A DNA stretch of 64,000 nucleotides from Antennarius striatus. Taxonomy: Eukaryota > Chordata > Actinopteri > Lophiiformes > Antennariidae. Of this stretch, positions 11,228 to 23,290 are shown piece by piece; the first letter of the stretch is position 1, and each line of letters opens with the position of its first letter. The notes under the pieces are model-generated. The model was not told the DNA's origin. It saw nothing but the letters and a program-made list of their open reading frames with translations, and searched no databases. Position numbers and translations under genes: made by a program. The stretch spans positions 24,901,501-24,965,500 of the forward strand of contig NC_090779.1 in assembly GCF_040054535.1 (NCBI RefSeq), in the 5' to 3' direction.

Positions 11228-11330
11228 GAAACTTCTTTGTCTAACAGGAATTTTCTGGAGACATCAGGACTCTAGCTCCTCCCAGTGGAGAACTGTGGTA
11301 ACGACTGGAATCTTCCAGGAGATTCTGCAG
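11228..11330 (+). promoter_or_regulatory. heat-shock elements of the hsp30-like gene
   Basis: Three clusters of inverted GAA units are seen: GAAacTTC at 11228-11235, GAAttTTCtgGAG at 11248-11260, and GAAtcTTCcaGGAgaTTC at 11308-11325, the last with four alternating units. This is the nGAAn array bound by trimeric HSF1. They sit 20-120 bases upstream of the TATA box. Confidence 0.85.
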
Positions 11331-11345
11331 CTCCTCCTGTCAGAA

Positions 11346-11353
11346 TATAAAAG
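11346..11353 (+). promoter_or_regulatory. TATA box of the hsp30-like gene
   Basis: TATAAAAG, 112 bases before the ATG and just 3' of the heat-shock elements, predicts transcription start near 11375 and an unspliced 5' UTR of about 80 bases. Confidence 0.85.
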
Positions 11354-11457
11354 CTGTTCTAGTCCCACTGCTGAGACAGAAGCAACACAAACAGCACAAA
11401 AGAAACATCTCCAGTGTTCATCTGACCACAAGAGGACTCACGCTGATCACAGAGACG

Positions 11458-12075
11458 ATGCTGCGCTCTCATGGACTCCAGTCGTCCCTCTTTCCAGTCA
11501 TGAGCTTCTACTGTCCTGTTCGCAGGCGGAGGCCAGAGATTGAACCTGTGTTCTACCAGCACAGAAACCTGCAGCAGGTCCTCAGCAGTCTGGATCTGAT
11601 GGACAAACTTCGAAACAGCCTCCTGGAGGAGATGGAGCCGTTCCAAACCAGCACGGAGGTGAAACCGGTCTTCCAGCAGCTGGAGAAAGAGGGGCCACAC
11701 TTTGGGCTGACCCTGGACACTCGAGGCTTCTCTCCAGAGGAGCTGTCTGTCAGGCAGGTGGGCAGGCAGCTGAGAGTCAGCGGGAGGTCCGAGCAGAAGC
11801 AGGGGGAGGAGGAGAAAGGCTCCTACTCCTACAGACTCCAGGAGTTCAGACGGGAGTTTGATCTGCCAGAGGGGGCCGACCCTAAAGACGTCACCTGCTT
11901 CCTGGATCCAGACGGAAAGCTCCACATCCAGGCGGCTGGAGCTCCACCAGTGCAGGAGGCTGAGAGAGAGCTGGTTATCAAGAGCAGCTCGGAGGAGAAC
12001 ACACAGAAGAGTGTGTGTTCAGAGAGAGACGGCGGCAGCACAGAGACACACAACAGCAGCCAGAACACGCCTTAA
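11458..12075 (+). CDS. hsp30-like small heat shock protein
   Basis: A single-exon gene of 205 residues starting MLRSHGLQSSLFPVMSFY, the conserved start of teleost/amphibian HSP30 proteins. After a helical N-terminal part comes an alpha-crystallin domain at roughly residues 78-162, with LTLDTRGFSPEELSV, LRVSGRSEQKQ and FRREFDLPEGADP, followed by a Ser/Gln/Glu-rich tail without a clear IXI motif. Small heat shock proteins form oligomers that hold unfolding proteins in the cytosol. The absence of introns and the HSE-TATA promoter fit a gene expressed during heat shock, when splicing is blocked. AATAAA overlaps at 12165-12174. It is divergent from aen, with about 400 bases between the likely starts. 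The exact family symbol (hsp30, hspb9 or hspb11-like) is uncertain, so none is given. Confidence 0.92.
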   Translation: MLRSHGLQSSLFPVMSFYCPVRRRRPEIEPVFYQHRNLQQVLSSLDLMDKLRNSLLEEMEPFQTSTEVKPVFQQLEKEGPHFGLTLDTRGFSPEELSVRQVGRQLRVSGRSEQKQGEEEKGSYSYRLQEFRREFDLPEGADPKDVTCFLDPDGKLHIQAAGAPPVQEAERELVIKSSSEENTQKSVCSERDGGSTETHNSSQNTP

Positions 12076-13439
12076 AACATGGAGTCACCTGCATACGACC
12101 GGAACCATGGATTGTATATAGGGGCTAAATAATGATGATACATGTATTGATATGTTAACAGATGAATAAATAAAATGTGTTAAATGTTACTCTACCTCTT
12201 GTATTATTGCATTATTATAATAACTTTAAACATGTGGCCAAAACTCCAACAGTGTTTGATTATTTAGTAATTGAAAATAAAAACTGAAGATCTGATCCTA
12301 AAATTAGATGATAGATGGATAGATTGATACTTTATTATTCCAGACGGAAATAGCATTTATCATCACTCACATACATTCAGACTTTCCTCAACAAAGCACA
12401 ATGATAAAAAAGATAAATCCAAATAAAAATATAGACAACAGGAGACAATAGATATCATTTATTTCCTATGAGGTCATCACTGTTGGATCTGCACCGGTAT
12501 CTCCATCAGTTGTCTTCAAGTTCTTCAATCACTTCAGCTTCCAGATCACCATCTCCAATCCAATCATGATTGGATCACCTGTGTTGATCATGTGATCTCC
12601 CTGGTTCTGCTATCAAAGCAGTAGCTTTGATCTATGGTCTTACTCACACTGGCCTTCTCCCTCGTCTTTCTCTTATGTGGTTCCTGAGTGTACAACAGTT
12701 GAAATTTGACCTTGACTTCTCAAGGTCGAGGTCATCATCTCATTTTCATCCCCTTTGCTGCCCGAGTAATGTGCTTTTTGTGTCATCTTTCTATCTGTAA
12801 CGGTTGTGAAGGTATTTGGTGGACTAATGAACACACCAACGCTGACAATTACATCACCGCTTTGAAGCGGGATGTAAAAGTCCCTTGTTTATATTGATGT
12901 TGTACAAAAAGCCTTAGATGGATGCATTAAGAAAATATTTCTTGGGAGTCACAAATGTGGTTTTGGTTTTGTGGGCCTTTTTATTTCACAATCCTTCCAA
13001 ATGTACAAAAACAAAGACGTGTAACAAAAAGAAAAAAACAGAATATCACCACTACCATGATCCCCGTGATAACAACGAAACTCATCAGATGACTGGAGAC
13101 TGCAGTCGAACCAAAGTGCTTCAAGTCTGAGGTGTGGCAGACAGACCCGGGGAAATTACAACCTCAATTTGTCAGAATTTGTCCTCTCTTCCCAAACATT
13201 TATTTTTACGCGTCAGGCCGGCCCTGGCCTTCACATTTCCACCTTCCACAGTTTTCAGAGCGGCAAACGACCTAAAGGGAGGGCCGCGTCGTAACGACTC
13301 GGCTTCAGAGCATTCGGTAGTTCACTAAAAGAGTGGAATATAATTCAGTTCTTTCTTTGCATGGATGTCCCCCAACCTCCTCTTCCTCCTCCTCCTCTTC
13401 CTCCTGCAATGGGGCGTGTTGACTTCCTGTTTGGAGCTT
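12076..13439. other. hsp30-pdia3 intergenic region
   Basis: No gene is seen beyond the hsp30 3' UTR and the pdia3 3' UTR (minus AATAAA as plus TTTATT at 13199-13204 and 12980-12985). A LINE/SINE-like tail with ACTTTATTATTCCAGACGG is near 12330, and a dispersed repeat lies at 12676-12860. A CT-rich stretch flanks the pdia3 stop. Confidence 0.5.
12676..12860. repeat. dispersed repeat, copy 1 (second copy at 22960)
   Basis: This segment matches 22960-23160 in the same orientation over about 185 bases: TTCCTGAGTGTA, AAATTTGACCTTGAC, TCATCCCCTTTGCTGCC, and a final ACACTGACAATTACA-like end. It is non-coding and its class is unknown to me. Confidence 0.75.
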
Positions 13440-16400
13440 TTATAGGTCAATTTTCTCCTCACTCCTCTTCTTCTTCTTCTTCTTGGATTCTTCAGGGACC
13501 ACCAAGGGGTTGGTGGCCTCTCTCTTCAGGTAGGAGATGAAGTCGCTCACCTCACGTCCTCCCTGAAACGCAAGCGGAGAGACGGAACGATTAGTCGAAA
13601 GAAAAACCAAAAAAAAAAAAAAAAAACAGCTTTCCAGACTGACGGAGCAGAGAATCACCTCGTATTTCTTTGGGTTCATCTTTTGTCCTGCTGGGGAGAA
13701 GTAAAGTGTGGGGAACCTGGAGAGCAGAAAGACACTGATCAGAGTCACGTGGCGTCACGTCGGGTATTCATCACTTCGTTCACAAGAAGGTATGTTACAT
13801 AAAAAACAATGGATGGATCGATTTCCTGAAGGAATCATCTCAAAAATAATAAAAACACAGATGAATAAAACGACACTGATTACAGGCCATAGTTCCGTTA
13901 TGGTACGATCTTTTCTTTAATTAATCAAACTCGCATTTTTATGGAGATCCATAAGATAAAAGAAATGTAAGAAAAATCTGACAGTTTATCCAGATCCACC
14001 AAAATTTACTGGTATTCATTTTGGGCCAAGAAATAATCCCATCAAAGTTGATGGACATTTTAAATAAAGGTTTGTCATCAGCGTTGCCGTGGCGTCGGGG
14101 GACGTGGACGGCATCACCAACCCGACTCGTCTCACATCGACTCACCCGCTGACTTCGTACGGCGGCGGCACGTCATTGGCTGTGGCGTCCATTTTGGCGA
14201 TGACGACGTTGGGATCGCTGGCGAGCTGCGGAGAGGAGGAGCATTTCGATTACGTCCGTTTGGAGAACGTTAAATAGTGAAACCAAAGGAGACTAAATCT
14301 CGCCGTTGTTGCTAGGCGACCGTAGGCTCACCTTCTCCCCCAGCTCGTTGTATTTGGGCTCCAGGCTCTTGCAGTGTCCGCACCACGGAGCGTAGAACTC
14401 GATCAGGACATCTTTGCTGTCGTCGTTGACGATCTCGTTGAAGTTCTCGGCCACGACCACCTGAACACGAGGAACGCACAGACGTCACGGACAAATACGC
14501 GTAAAAAAACATCCAATACTTCCTCAAATACTTTCCAACGACATCAGGAGGTCGTGCTTCAACTCACCTTGACGGGTCCGTCGTTGCTTTCTGGGACGGG
14601 CTCTGATTTGAGGTAGGGCTTCAGTTTTCCGTCGAAGTAGTCCCCGATGAAACGCTGCAGCGCGTCCATCCTGTGAGAACACAGGCAGAAAACGGCGTTT
14701 GATGACTGAACATCATCGAGGCGGCAGTGACGTTCTTCCGTTTTGAACGATCACGACTAGACTCACGAGAACTTGTCGCTCATGACGTATTTCTCCCCCT
14801 TGGTGGTGCGGATGGCGACCACCGGCGCGTCTCCTGTATCCCCGTCCAGGCCGAAGTCGGACAGATCTCTGGCGAAGGAGAGTCTGTTGGCCACGGCGAA
14901 GTTCAGGTTCTTGCCCTCGTCCAGAAAGCCTTTGGCAACCTTCATCACCCTGGAAGGTTTCACAGCGTAAAGATTCACACGTCGTCGCTCAGAGGGTAAC
15001 GGCCAATCGTCTGTGAGCTGGACACACACCTGTTCCTCCAGTAGTTGGAGCCTTTGGGATTCTTGGCGTAATCCACATCGTAATACGCCACCAGCAGGTC
15101 TTTACCGCTCAGCTGATCTTTGTTGTCATCCGTCATGTAGGGGCAGATTCCAAAGCTGGGTTGGACAACGAGTGTAAGGCTTACAAATTAGATTAAAACA
15201 AGACAAACTGGACTGCAGTGATTTTTATTGCTTTCTAACGGCGCCCTTCAATAACCAGCTGACACGTCGCTGCTATGACTAAATTAAGTCTTTTTTATTA
15301 CAGTGAAAACAAACGGCAGCCATCAGTCAAACAGAATTTTAATATAAACCTGTCATTCTGTTCTTTGTGTGCATCAACTGACATCTGAGACGAGTGAAGC
15401 TAAACCACACCCTGTTGATGGAGGCAAATGTGAGTCAATACGGTTTAGGATACTCAAGATAATCATTTTTTACCACTGCTAACATGACGCATGTAAAGCT
15501 TTGTGTGTGGAGAGGACCAGTAGTAACTCAAACAGCATGGACGATCCACTCACATGTTGTCCTGGATGAACTTCTTGATTTTGTTGCTGGTGTATTTGTC
15601 CTCGCTGTATTTCACGGAGCTGTCTTCAAATTTATTGTTGAGGACCGGCGGGCGGAACAGGACGATACCCCTATACAAGAAAACAGGTTGCGTTAGCTAA
15701 TAACAGCCGCTATGCAGGCGTATAAAAATGCCCCGGCTGCTCATGAACGATGAAGACGTCGCTCACTCTCCATCGATGCCCTGGCTCTGGAGGAGCTCCT
15801 CCGAGTTGGTGTGGGCAAAGCGGTACTTCTCCCTCAGGGCGCTGGCCGCCTTCAGGAACTCCGTCTGCGCTGTGCTCTTATCATCAGCAAAGAATCCTGG
15901 AGGTGGAGGACAAATAACCTTCAGTGTGTGTACCCAACAGACAGCAGCGGCTGAACTTTAAACAGCAGCTCACCGACAACGCTCGCATCTTCATCGTTGA
16001 TGAATTTCTGAAGCTGCTCGTCGTCCTTGAGCAGCACGGACGCTGGGCCGGCCTGCTTCTTAAGGTAGGACACGATCCCGTCTAAAGGCAGCGGGATGAC
16101 AGACGTTAGCAGATACCAGGAGGACCTAAGGGACAAGCTTCAAGAGGAGTCGGAATCACATCAGAGGAGAATACCTGCGCTCCTGGGCCCGTCGTAGGGA
16201 CCGGACACCTCTCCGTCTCTGAAGATCTTCAAGGTGGGGTAGCCACTGACACCATATTTGGAGCAGGTGTCGCTGTTAACGGTGCAGTCGACCTGAAGGA
16301 CGAGAAAATCATTGACTGTCCAAAGAGGGGTGGAGGGTATCGCAGCACAGCCAGCAGGAACTAAAGCTAAACTGTACAGAGTTAAATGGACTCGGTGTTC

Positions 16401-17483
16401 CGTACCTTGGCCAGAGGGACAGTGCCTTTCAGAATCGTCGCCGCTTTCTCGTACTCAGGTGCTAACCGCTTACAATGGCCGCACCTAAAGGCACAGGAGG
16501 AAGAGGAGGATATTGATCAGCGTGGAGAACACCCACAGGGGGATCGAGTGATGTCACAATGAAATTTAATACACGTCACAGAATTCCACAAGATCTGCAA
16601 AGTAACAGTTAGCCCAACTCTGAAGCTTCTTCTGTAATCTTGAGAAGACTAAGAGAATTAAGCCAAACAGGAAATGTTAGCATAAATAAAAAATAAGATT
16701 TCCTAAAGAAGGTTTGTGCATTTTTAATTTTTTCCGTTTTAAACAGAGATGGAAAGTAAATTAAGGCAAAGATTTCATCTCTATTCAAGTTTGCCACAGG
16801 AGTCGGTCGTCACCGCTCCTCTAAACCAATCAGCGTTGGACACCAAAACTTCACTGGCCAATCAGCGCGTTACAACAATGAAAGGACACGCCCCTAACTT
16901 CCTGGTAGCCTCGTTTGCACGCAGTTTCAACTGGAAACGATCCCTAACAGTAACAACAAAAAAAACTAATAATGCCTAACGTTTAACTGGATGTTCCGTC
17001 AAAGTGGTGGTTTTTACAAATCACTAAATGAAGTACAAAAAATTTAATCTAGACGCTTGTCCGCTTCTAGCTAAAATGCTAAGGTTTGTTCAATCGCCAA
17101 AAATGAAACCACTTGACACTAATGATTTTATTTAATATTATAGGCGTGGAGGTGTACGATTTATATAATAAAGTCAATTAAATGCATTTAAAAATATTAC
17201 ACATCCATGTTTTATGTTTTGCTAGCTACTGTCATTTGTAGCGTAACTGTTCACTGAAATCAAATTAAGCTAGCAGCGATTTTTGCTCATTCAGAGTTTA
17301 CAAACATTCCGTTCATCTAATAACGTCCAAAAATCGTAAGAAAACTCACCAAGGAGCGAAAAATTCCACCAGGATGAGGTCTTCTTCTGCGATGTTGCTT
17401 TCGAAATCTGCATCCGTGAACTCCAGCACGTCACTGGCCCGGGAGAAAGCAGCCAGAGCGGCTAAGACGATTAGCTTCCACAT
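13440..17483 (-). CDS. pdia3: pdia3, protein disulfide-isomerase A3 (ERp57/GRP58)
   Basis: Thirteen coding exons on the minus strand: 17350-17483, 16406-16484, 16175-16292, 15974-16081, 15767-15896, 15554-15670, 15030-15155, 14767-14949, 14568-14670, 14332-14460, 14146-14225, 13659-13716 and 13440-13562; 495 residues (human 505). A signal peptide, [17 protein letters not shown], is followed by thioredoxin domains a, b, b' and a'. Both catalytic motifs are present as [10 protein letters not shown] and [10 protein letters not shown]. The protein ends [14 protein letters not shown], so the ER retrieval signal is KIDL. ERp57 forms and rearranges disulfides of N-glycoproteins in the ER with calnexin and calreticulin. 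An ERSE-like element lies upstream. A dispersed repeat fills part of the intron near 13930-14070. Confidence 0.96.
13940..14070. repeat. possible dispersed repeat in pdia3 intron
   Basis: The reverse complement resembles a widespread fish sequence of the type TGGTGGATCTGGAT and TTTCTTGGCCCA. Only one clear copy is in the window, so the assignment rests on memory of the family. Confidence 0.3.
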
Positions 17484-17701
17484 CGCGCACCGATCGAACA
17501 AAAACTACTCTTAATTCTTCCTAAAAAAAAAAAAAATCTCCTGGCTGGCGACTCTGTCCGTGATGCGACACCGAAGCTCCTCCGTGTCGTGGAAACCCAG
17601 GCGGAATGCTCCTCAGTCCGGCCCGAACGCTCTCTTGTCGGTATAGAAAGAGAAAGAGCTAGTGGGCGGTGTTAAGGATGATTCAGGCAAGGCTAACAAT
17701 G

Positions 17702-17720
17702 TGTGGCAGCTTCCTATTGG
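17702..17720 (-). promoter_or_regulatory. pdia3: ERSE-like element upstream of pdia3
   Basis: On the minus strand the sequence is CCAAT, nine bases, then CCACA. The ER stress response element is CCAAT-N9-CCACG, so spacing is exact with one mismatch. It lies about 220 bases upstream of the start codon. Further CCAAT boxes occur in both orientations at 17754 and 17792. Confidence 0.5.
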
Positions 17721-18116
17721 TCCAACCTGCCTGCCCGTCTGTTTCAGTTAACCAATAGGACGCGAGAAGATGAGCCTTCATTTCTGAGGACCAATCACAA
17801 TTCAACAACATCTTCCTCGTTTCTCACACGCGGAAGTAATCGTGTTTATTGATCGATGTGTGAAAACCTGCTTTTTGTTGAATTAAAAAGAGATTAAATG
17901 TGTTTATTAATTATGGTTTTTTAAATGACGCACACGTGACTGTATCATGGCTTAATAAAACCGCAATAATCCCTCTTAAATTCCCTGTAACTATTTAGTA
18001 CACCTTAAAATTCTGATTACTACACTTACTAATTATTAAAAAATATTCAATCAGTCAATAAACTTGTATTTTCAAAGCACTGCATTACATCAACAGACAT
18101 TTCGAAGCGGTTTTAC

Positions 18117-18183
<67 letters not shown>
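18117..18183. repeat. (AAT)n microsatellite
   Basis: About 22 uninterrupted AAT/TAA triplets. Confidence 0.95.
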
Positions 18184-18184
<1 letters not shown>

Positions 18185-18474
18185 TTATTCCAATTCCTGA
18201 ACCATTGAACGTTATGTAAGTCTAAGTTTTTATATCAAAGATATATCTGTTAATAATTTATCAGATTAATTGATTAATCATTTGGTGCGTAAAATATCAG
18301 GAAACTGACAAATCCCATAAACAATTTCCAATCTTTGAAACTAGTTTCCGTTTAAATTGCTTTAACACTCATTACATTTTGAAATATTCCTTCAAACAAG
18401 TCATTTGCAATTCCCAGTATTCATAAACGAAATTCAACCTTGTTGTCAGCACCAGCTTCCACGTCAGAGGAAGA

Positions 18475-18641
<167 letters not shown>

Positions 18642-20800
18642 CCATCAGACCATCTGATGGGACAGCCTGACGGGGCTGCCCATGACCAACCCCCTCCAGG
18701 TGATGCACGCTGATACAGATGTTAACAGAATAGTTTGTCACTGGGTTCAATTAATTTCTAAAACATCTAAATTTCTTACTTTTTCATGTCAGTCATGGAG
18801 CATATTTGAGTTCCAGAACAAAACCATAGTTGCCAACGCCTTTTATAATGTAAGTTAGTAAAACAATTGAAAAATATTTTAGTGGTTAATTTTATTAATA
18901 TAAATTGTTGGGTCTTGTTGTTTACTCTGCATTGAATGTCATTTTAGTTCTGATTTTTAAAAAAATGTTATCAACCAACCTTTTAGTTCCTCGTAAAGCT
19001 GCAGTTACACCTTCTACCACTAGAGGACGCTCGAACACAGACCCTACGTCACTGGTTACCTTCAAAGTTAAGGCTTTCATGGCTGCCAGATTCACGCTCT
19101 TCTGACTCATCATATAATTTCAAACTTGCATAAAACGGAAAGTTACTGACTTATAAACAAACTATTTAAAATTATAAAGACTAAATCAAATATTTCATAT
19201 TTGAATAAAACTATTCTGGTCTCTCTATATTATCAAATACATTTAAATACAGACACATAACACCAGCAACCATTTAGTGGTTTTCAGATCTTGTTTTCTT
19301 AAACTTGTATTTGTTTTTATGATATATCAAACGTTGTCCTATAATTAATCTGACATCTTTTTATTACATCTATAATTGGAAAATTTACATTTATTACTTG
19401 CTTCCACGATTATTTCTGCACTGATTGATCCTTGGCTTTCAATGCACAGAAACAGCATCTCAACTGCTCCAAGGTCAGTGATCACACCCCTCCTGGCACC
19501 CCTGGGTATTGCTGACAGGAATGACTCTTAATGCTTCCGCCTGGAGCAGCTTTCATCCCATTAAACTACTGTACCTCTAAACTACCTCTCCTGGTCCGAC
19601 CTCCATTTCACACCAGGAACCTGTCTCCCAAGTGTGCATCTGTGCATGCCGCCACGCTTTCCTGTAGAGATTTATTTTCTGTTTCCCACAAAGCCCCTTC
19701 TCTCCCCATTGACTCCTCCGAGTGGTTGCCACAGCAACCCACTCGCTGCTCAGCCATATCTGGAACAAGGAAGAGGAGGAGGAGGGAGAGGAGGGATGAA
19801 ATCGGGACATCGATAACTTCCTGAGAATTGAGGCGAGGCGGAAGAACGGATTCATCAGTGGAGACAGATTCTGATTATTCACATTTAGATATCACACATT
19901 GAGTTATCCATCATAACTAAAAGTTTACAGCACACAATTCATTTTGCAGGGAAATGAGTAAATCTTCATCAAACTGAAGGGAATATTCTCTATTTTCTTT
20001 TCAAGTCATCTCATTAAAACTGAATGGAAAATGTCTGCAAATTTTCTTATTGCTAAAATATATTTTTTAAACATTTTGAACAGGAGATTTCAGTACTTGA
20101 CTTCAAACTTACACCAGATTTAAGTGCTATTTGGATTATTTATTTAAAATTAAGGGAATAGTTTTCTACAAGTGTGGGATCAAGTAATTGAATCAATTAA
20201 CAAACTGTCAAAGCAGTTAAAGGACTTTCCTCTCGTTCTCACGGATGTTAAAATCAACAGAAAGCGACGCGCTGATGTGACGTTTCTTCAAATTTGCAGA
20301 GCTAACAAGAAACCAGTTTGAAATATTTAACATGTTATTATTTATCATCTCATCTCGATCTTTTATCACTGGTGCAAAAAAAAAAAAACTTCTGTAATTG
20401 CTAAAGCAAACAGGACGTGTGGACTTCTACAGCCCCGAGCTCGGGACAACCTGAGGTTCATTTGCTGACTCTAAATTTAGTAATGTCGCATTTGCAAACT
20501 GCACCAGTCAAAACAGCAAGTCCTCGGGCCTCCAGCGGCTCGCACGTCAAGTCGGAAGCCGTTTGGACGAAATGATCTCAAGAACGGTGGATGATGTCAT
20601 GATGCGATGGATCAGTGTCAGAACCAGCATCAAGGAAACAAAACGGGCGGGGCAGGTACCGTTAAATAGATGGTAGCTTTAAAATATACATTACATGGTG
20701 ACTTTCGGTGAAGAGCTGTAAGGATATTGCTTCCAGGACATTTTGACATCAGTGTGTTGACAATCATACAAGCTGATGTTAATTCATTTACATTTCTTCT

Positions 20801-20998
20801 ATGGTGACCAGCAGCACGGGGGAGCCACAGGGGACCGTGCTCTTCTACATTCTCTTCACCCTCTACACATCGGACTTCAAGCACAACTCGAATACGTGCC
20901 ACATACAGAAGTACTCCGATGATACTGCGATTGTAGCATGTATCCGGGAGGGTGATGAGGGGGAGTGCAGGGCATTAGTGGCTGACTTCGTGGAGTGG
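20801..20998 (+). mobile_element. LINE reverse transcriptase fragment (Rex1/L2-like)
   Basis: The plus-strand frame reads STGEPQGTVLFYILFTLY and HIQKYSDDTAIVACIREGDE, matching the PQGTVLSP block and the Y-x-DD catalytic box of L2/Rex1-type reverse transcriptases. The frame then runs into a tetranucleotide array. Only about 65 codons survive, so this is a relic. The family name is probable, not proven. Confidence 0.8.
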
Positions 20999-21206
<208 letters not shown>

Positions 21207-21299
21207 CACAGTGACTGACGTAGACGGCATCGCTAAGCAAGCACCTGAGGCCAATGATGCCAAAACCACACAGGAATATGTGAGAAAATGAGGATAGGG

Positions 21300-22950
21300 G
21301 GAGCATGCGTCAGAGCAAACCAGGTTTAGTGGGCTGAAACGGGTCCACCATGCAGAGGCGTTCCACGTTCATCAACTCTTCAAAGTACTCTTTCCATCTT
21401 CCCATCACACTACTGGCACCTGTCAATAGACTTCCATCCCTATCCTTAATCACCCTAACCTGCTGCACGTCCTTCCCATCTCTGTCTCTCTGTCTTGCCA
21501 ACCGGTATAGATCAGTCTCTCCCTCCTTACTGTCCAACCTAGCATACAAATCATCATAAGCTTCTTGTTTGGCCTTTGCTACCTCTACCTTCACCTTACG
21601 CTGCATCTCCCTGTACTCCTGTCTACTCTCCTCAGTCCTCTCAGTGTCCCTCAGTGTCTTCTTAGCTAAACTGTTTCTCTGTATACACTCCTGTACCTCC
21701 TCATTCCACCACCAAGTCTCCTTATCTACTTTCCTTCCAGGTGACACACCAAGTACTCTCCTACCTGTCTCCCTGATCACATTAGCTGTAGTTTTCCAGT
21801 CATCTGGAAGCACCTCCTGACCACCCAGAGCCTGTCGTAACTCCTTCCTAAAAGCCATGCAACACTCTTCCTTTTTCAGCTTCCACCATTTCGTCTTCTG
21901 CTCTGCCTTTGCCCTCTTGATCTTCCTCACCACCAGAGTCATCCTACACACCACCATCCTATGCTGTTTGGCTACACTCTCACCTACCACTACTTTGCAG
22001 TCACTGATCTCCTTCAGGTTACACCGTCTACACAAGATGCAGTCTACCTGTGTGCTCCTACCGCCACTCTTATAGGTCACTCTATGTTCCTGCCTCTTCT
22101 GGAAGAAAGTATTCACTACAGCCATTTCCATCCTTTTTGCAAAGTCGACTACAATCTGTCCTTCTGCGTTCCTCTCCTGGATACCAAACCTGCCCATCAC
22201 CTCCTCATCACCTCTGTTTCCTGCACCAACATGTCCATTGAAGTCTGCTCCAATGACAACTCTCTCACTTCTAGGCATGCTCTGCATCACTTCATCAAAG
22301 TCCAACCAGAATTTCTCCTTCTCCTCCAGCTCACATCCTACCTGTGGCGCATACCCGCTAACAACATTGAACATCACACCTTCTATTTCTAGCTTCAGAC
22401 TCATCACTCTATCCGACACTCGTTTTACCTCCAGGACATTCCTAACAAACTCCTCCTTCAAGATAACTCCTACTCCATTTCTCTTCCCATCTACATCATG
22501 GTAGAACAACTTGAACCCTGCTCCTACACTTCTAGCATTGCTACCTTTCCACCTGGTCTCCTGGACACACAGTATGTCTACCTTCCTCCTCTGCATCATG
22601 TCAACCAACTCTCTGTCTTTTCCTGTCATAGTTCCAACATTCAATGTCCCTAGTCTCAGTCCCATAGACGCTCCTCTTCTCTTTCTTCGTGCGAACGCAC
22701 TTTCCTCCTCTCCTTCTTCGACCAACAGTAGTCCAATTTCCACCGGCACCCTGTAGGTCAACAGCGCCGATTGCGGTCGTTGTTAACCCGGGCCTCGACC
22801 GATCCGGTATGGAAGTCATAGGTTTGATTCGCATGTTTGATTTGGCAAAAGTTTTACACCGGATGCCCTTCCTGACGCAACCGTCTGTATTTATCCGGGC
22901 TTGGGACCGGCACAATAAGACACTGGCCTGTGTCCTCTTGCGGCTACATT
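21300..22950 (-). mobile_element. RTE-type LINE, 5' part with endonuclease domain
   Basis: A 483-codon open frame (21310-22761, minus) encodes an apurinic-type endonuclease: LGTLNVGTMTGKDREL, ILCVQETRWKG, VVSGYAPQVG, VVIGADFNGHVGAGNRG and STQVDCILCRR, followed by the linker with LYRLARQRDRDGKDVQQV and MGRWKEYFEELMN. The frame stops where the reverse transcriptase domain should begin. A GC-rich leader at 22770-22950 (GGATGCCCTTCCTGACGCAA on the plus strand) is the kind found at the 5' side of these fish elements. An open endonuclease frame suggests a fairly recent copy. Loss of the 3' rather than the 5' part points to a later deletion or rearrangement. Confidence 0.9.
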
Positions 22951-22959
22951 ACTATTTTA

Positions 22960-23160
22960 TCCAGTTCCTGAGTGTAAAAAGGTTTAAATTTGACCTTGAC
23001 CTAGTTTTCTCAGAGTCAAGGTCATCGTCTCAATTTCATCCCCTTTGCTGCCTGAATAATGCGCTTTTTGTTTCATCTTTCTGTCTGCAACGGTTGCAAA
23101 GATGTTGGGTGGACAGGCGGACTGAAGAACGAACACACGAACACTGACAATTACAATACA
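22960..23160. repeat. dispersed repeat, copy 2
   Basis: Same family as 12676-12860. It carries TTTGACCTTGACC and, 12 bases further on, GTCAAGGTCA in inverted arrangement. It lies between the RTE leader and a LINE tail. Confidence 0.75.
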
Positions 23161-23167
23161 CATGTAT

Positions 23168-23290
23168 ATGTAAAAAACTTTATTAGTACCCAAGGGGCAA
23201 TGGAAAGCACGTAAAGCAGGATAGGTGTAAAACATACAGTTATTAACGTAAACAGTGTAAACATAAATAATAAATATAAATAATAATTAA
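23168..23290 (-). mobile_element. LINE 3' tail (Rex1/L2-like)
   Basis: In reverse complement it contains CCTGCTTTACGTGC, TTGCCCCTTGGGTACT and AATAAAGTTTTTTACA, homologous to the tail at 4926-5130. Confidence 0.6.

Noticed and set aside
11359-11925. A 188-codon minus-strand frame
   Set aside because: It mirrors the hsp30-like gene, whose plus frame has the alpha-crystallin domain and a matching promoter.
12706-13328. Small plus-strand frames between hsp30 and pdia3
   Set aside because: The first lies in the dispersed repeat shared with 22960; the others are in the pdia3 3' UTR and show no homology.
19531-19882. Overlapping frames of about 100 codons on both strands
   Set aside because: No domain, no conserved motif and no credible splice sites; left as unassigned intergenic sequence.
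21857-22915. Several plus-strand frames of 63-152 codons
   Set aside because: They are the reverse of the RTE endonuclease coding region.
22770-22950. Possible tRNA-derived SINE head near the RTE leader
   Set aside because: A B-box-like GGTTTGATTCG is present but no A box or cloverleaf could be drawn, and the segment fits the LINE leader.
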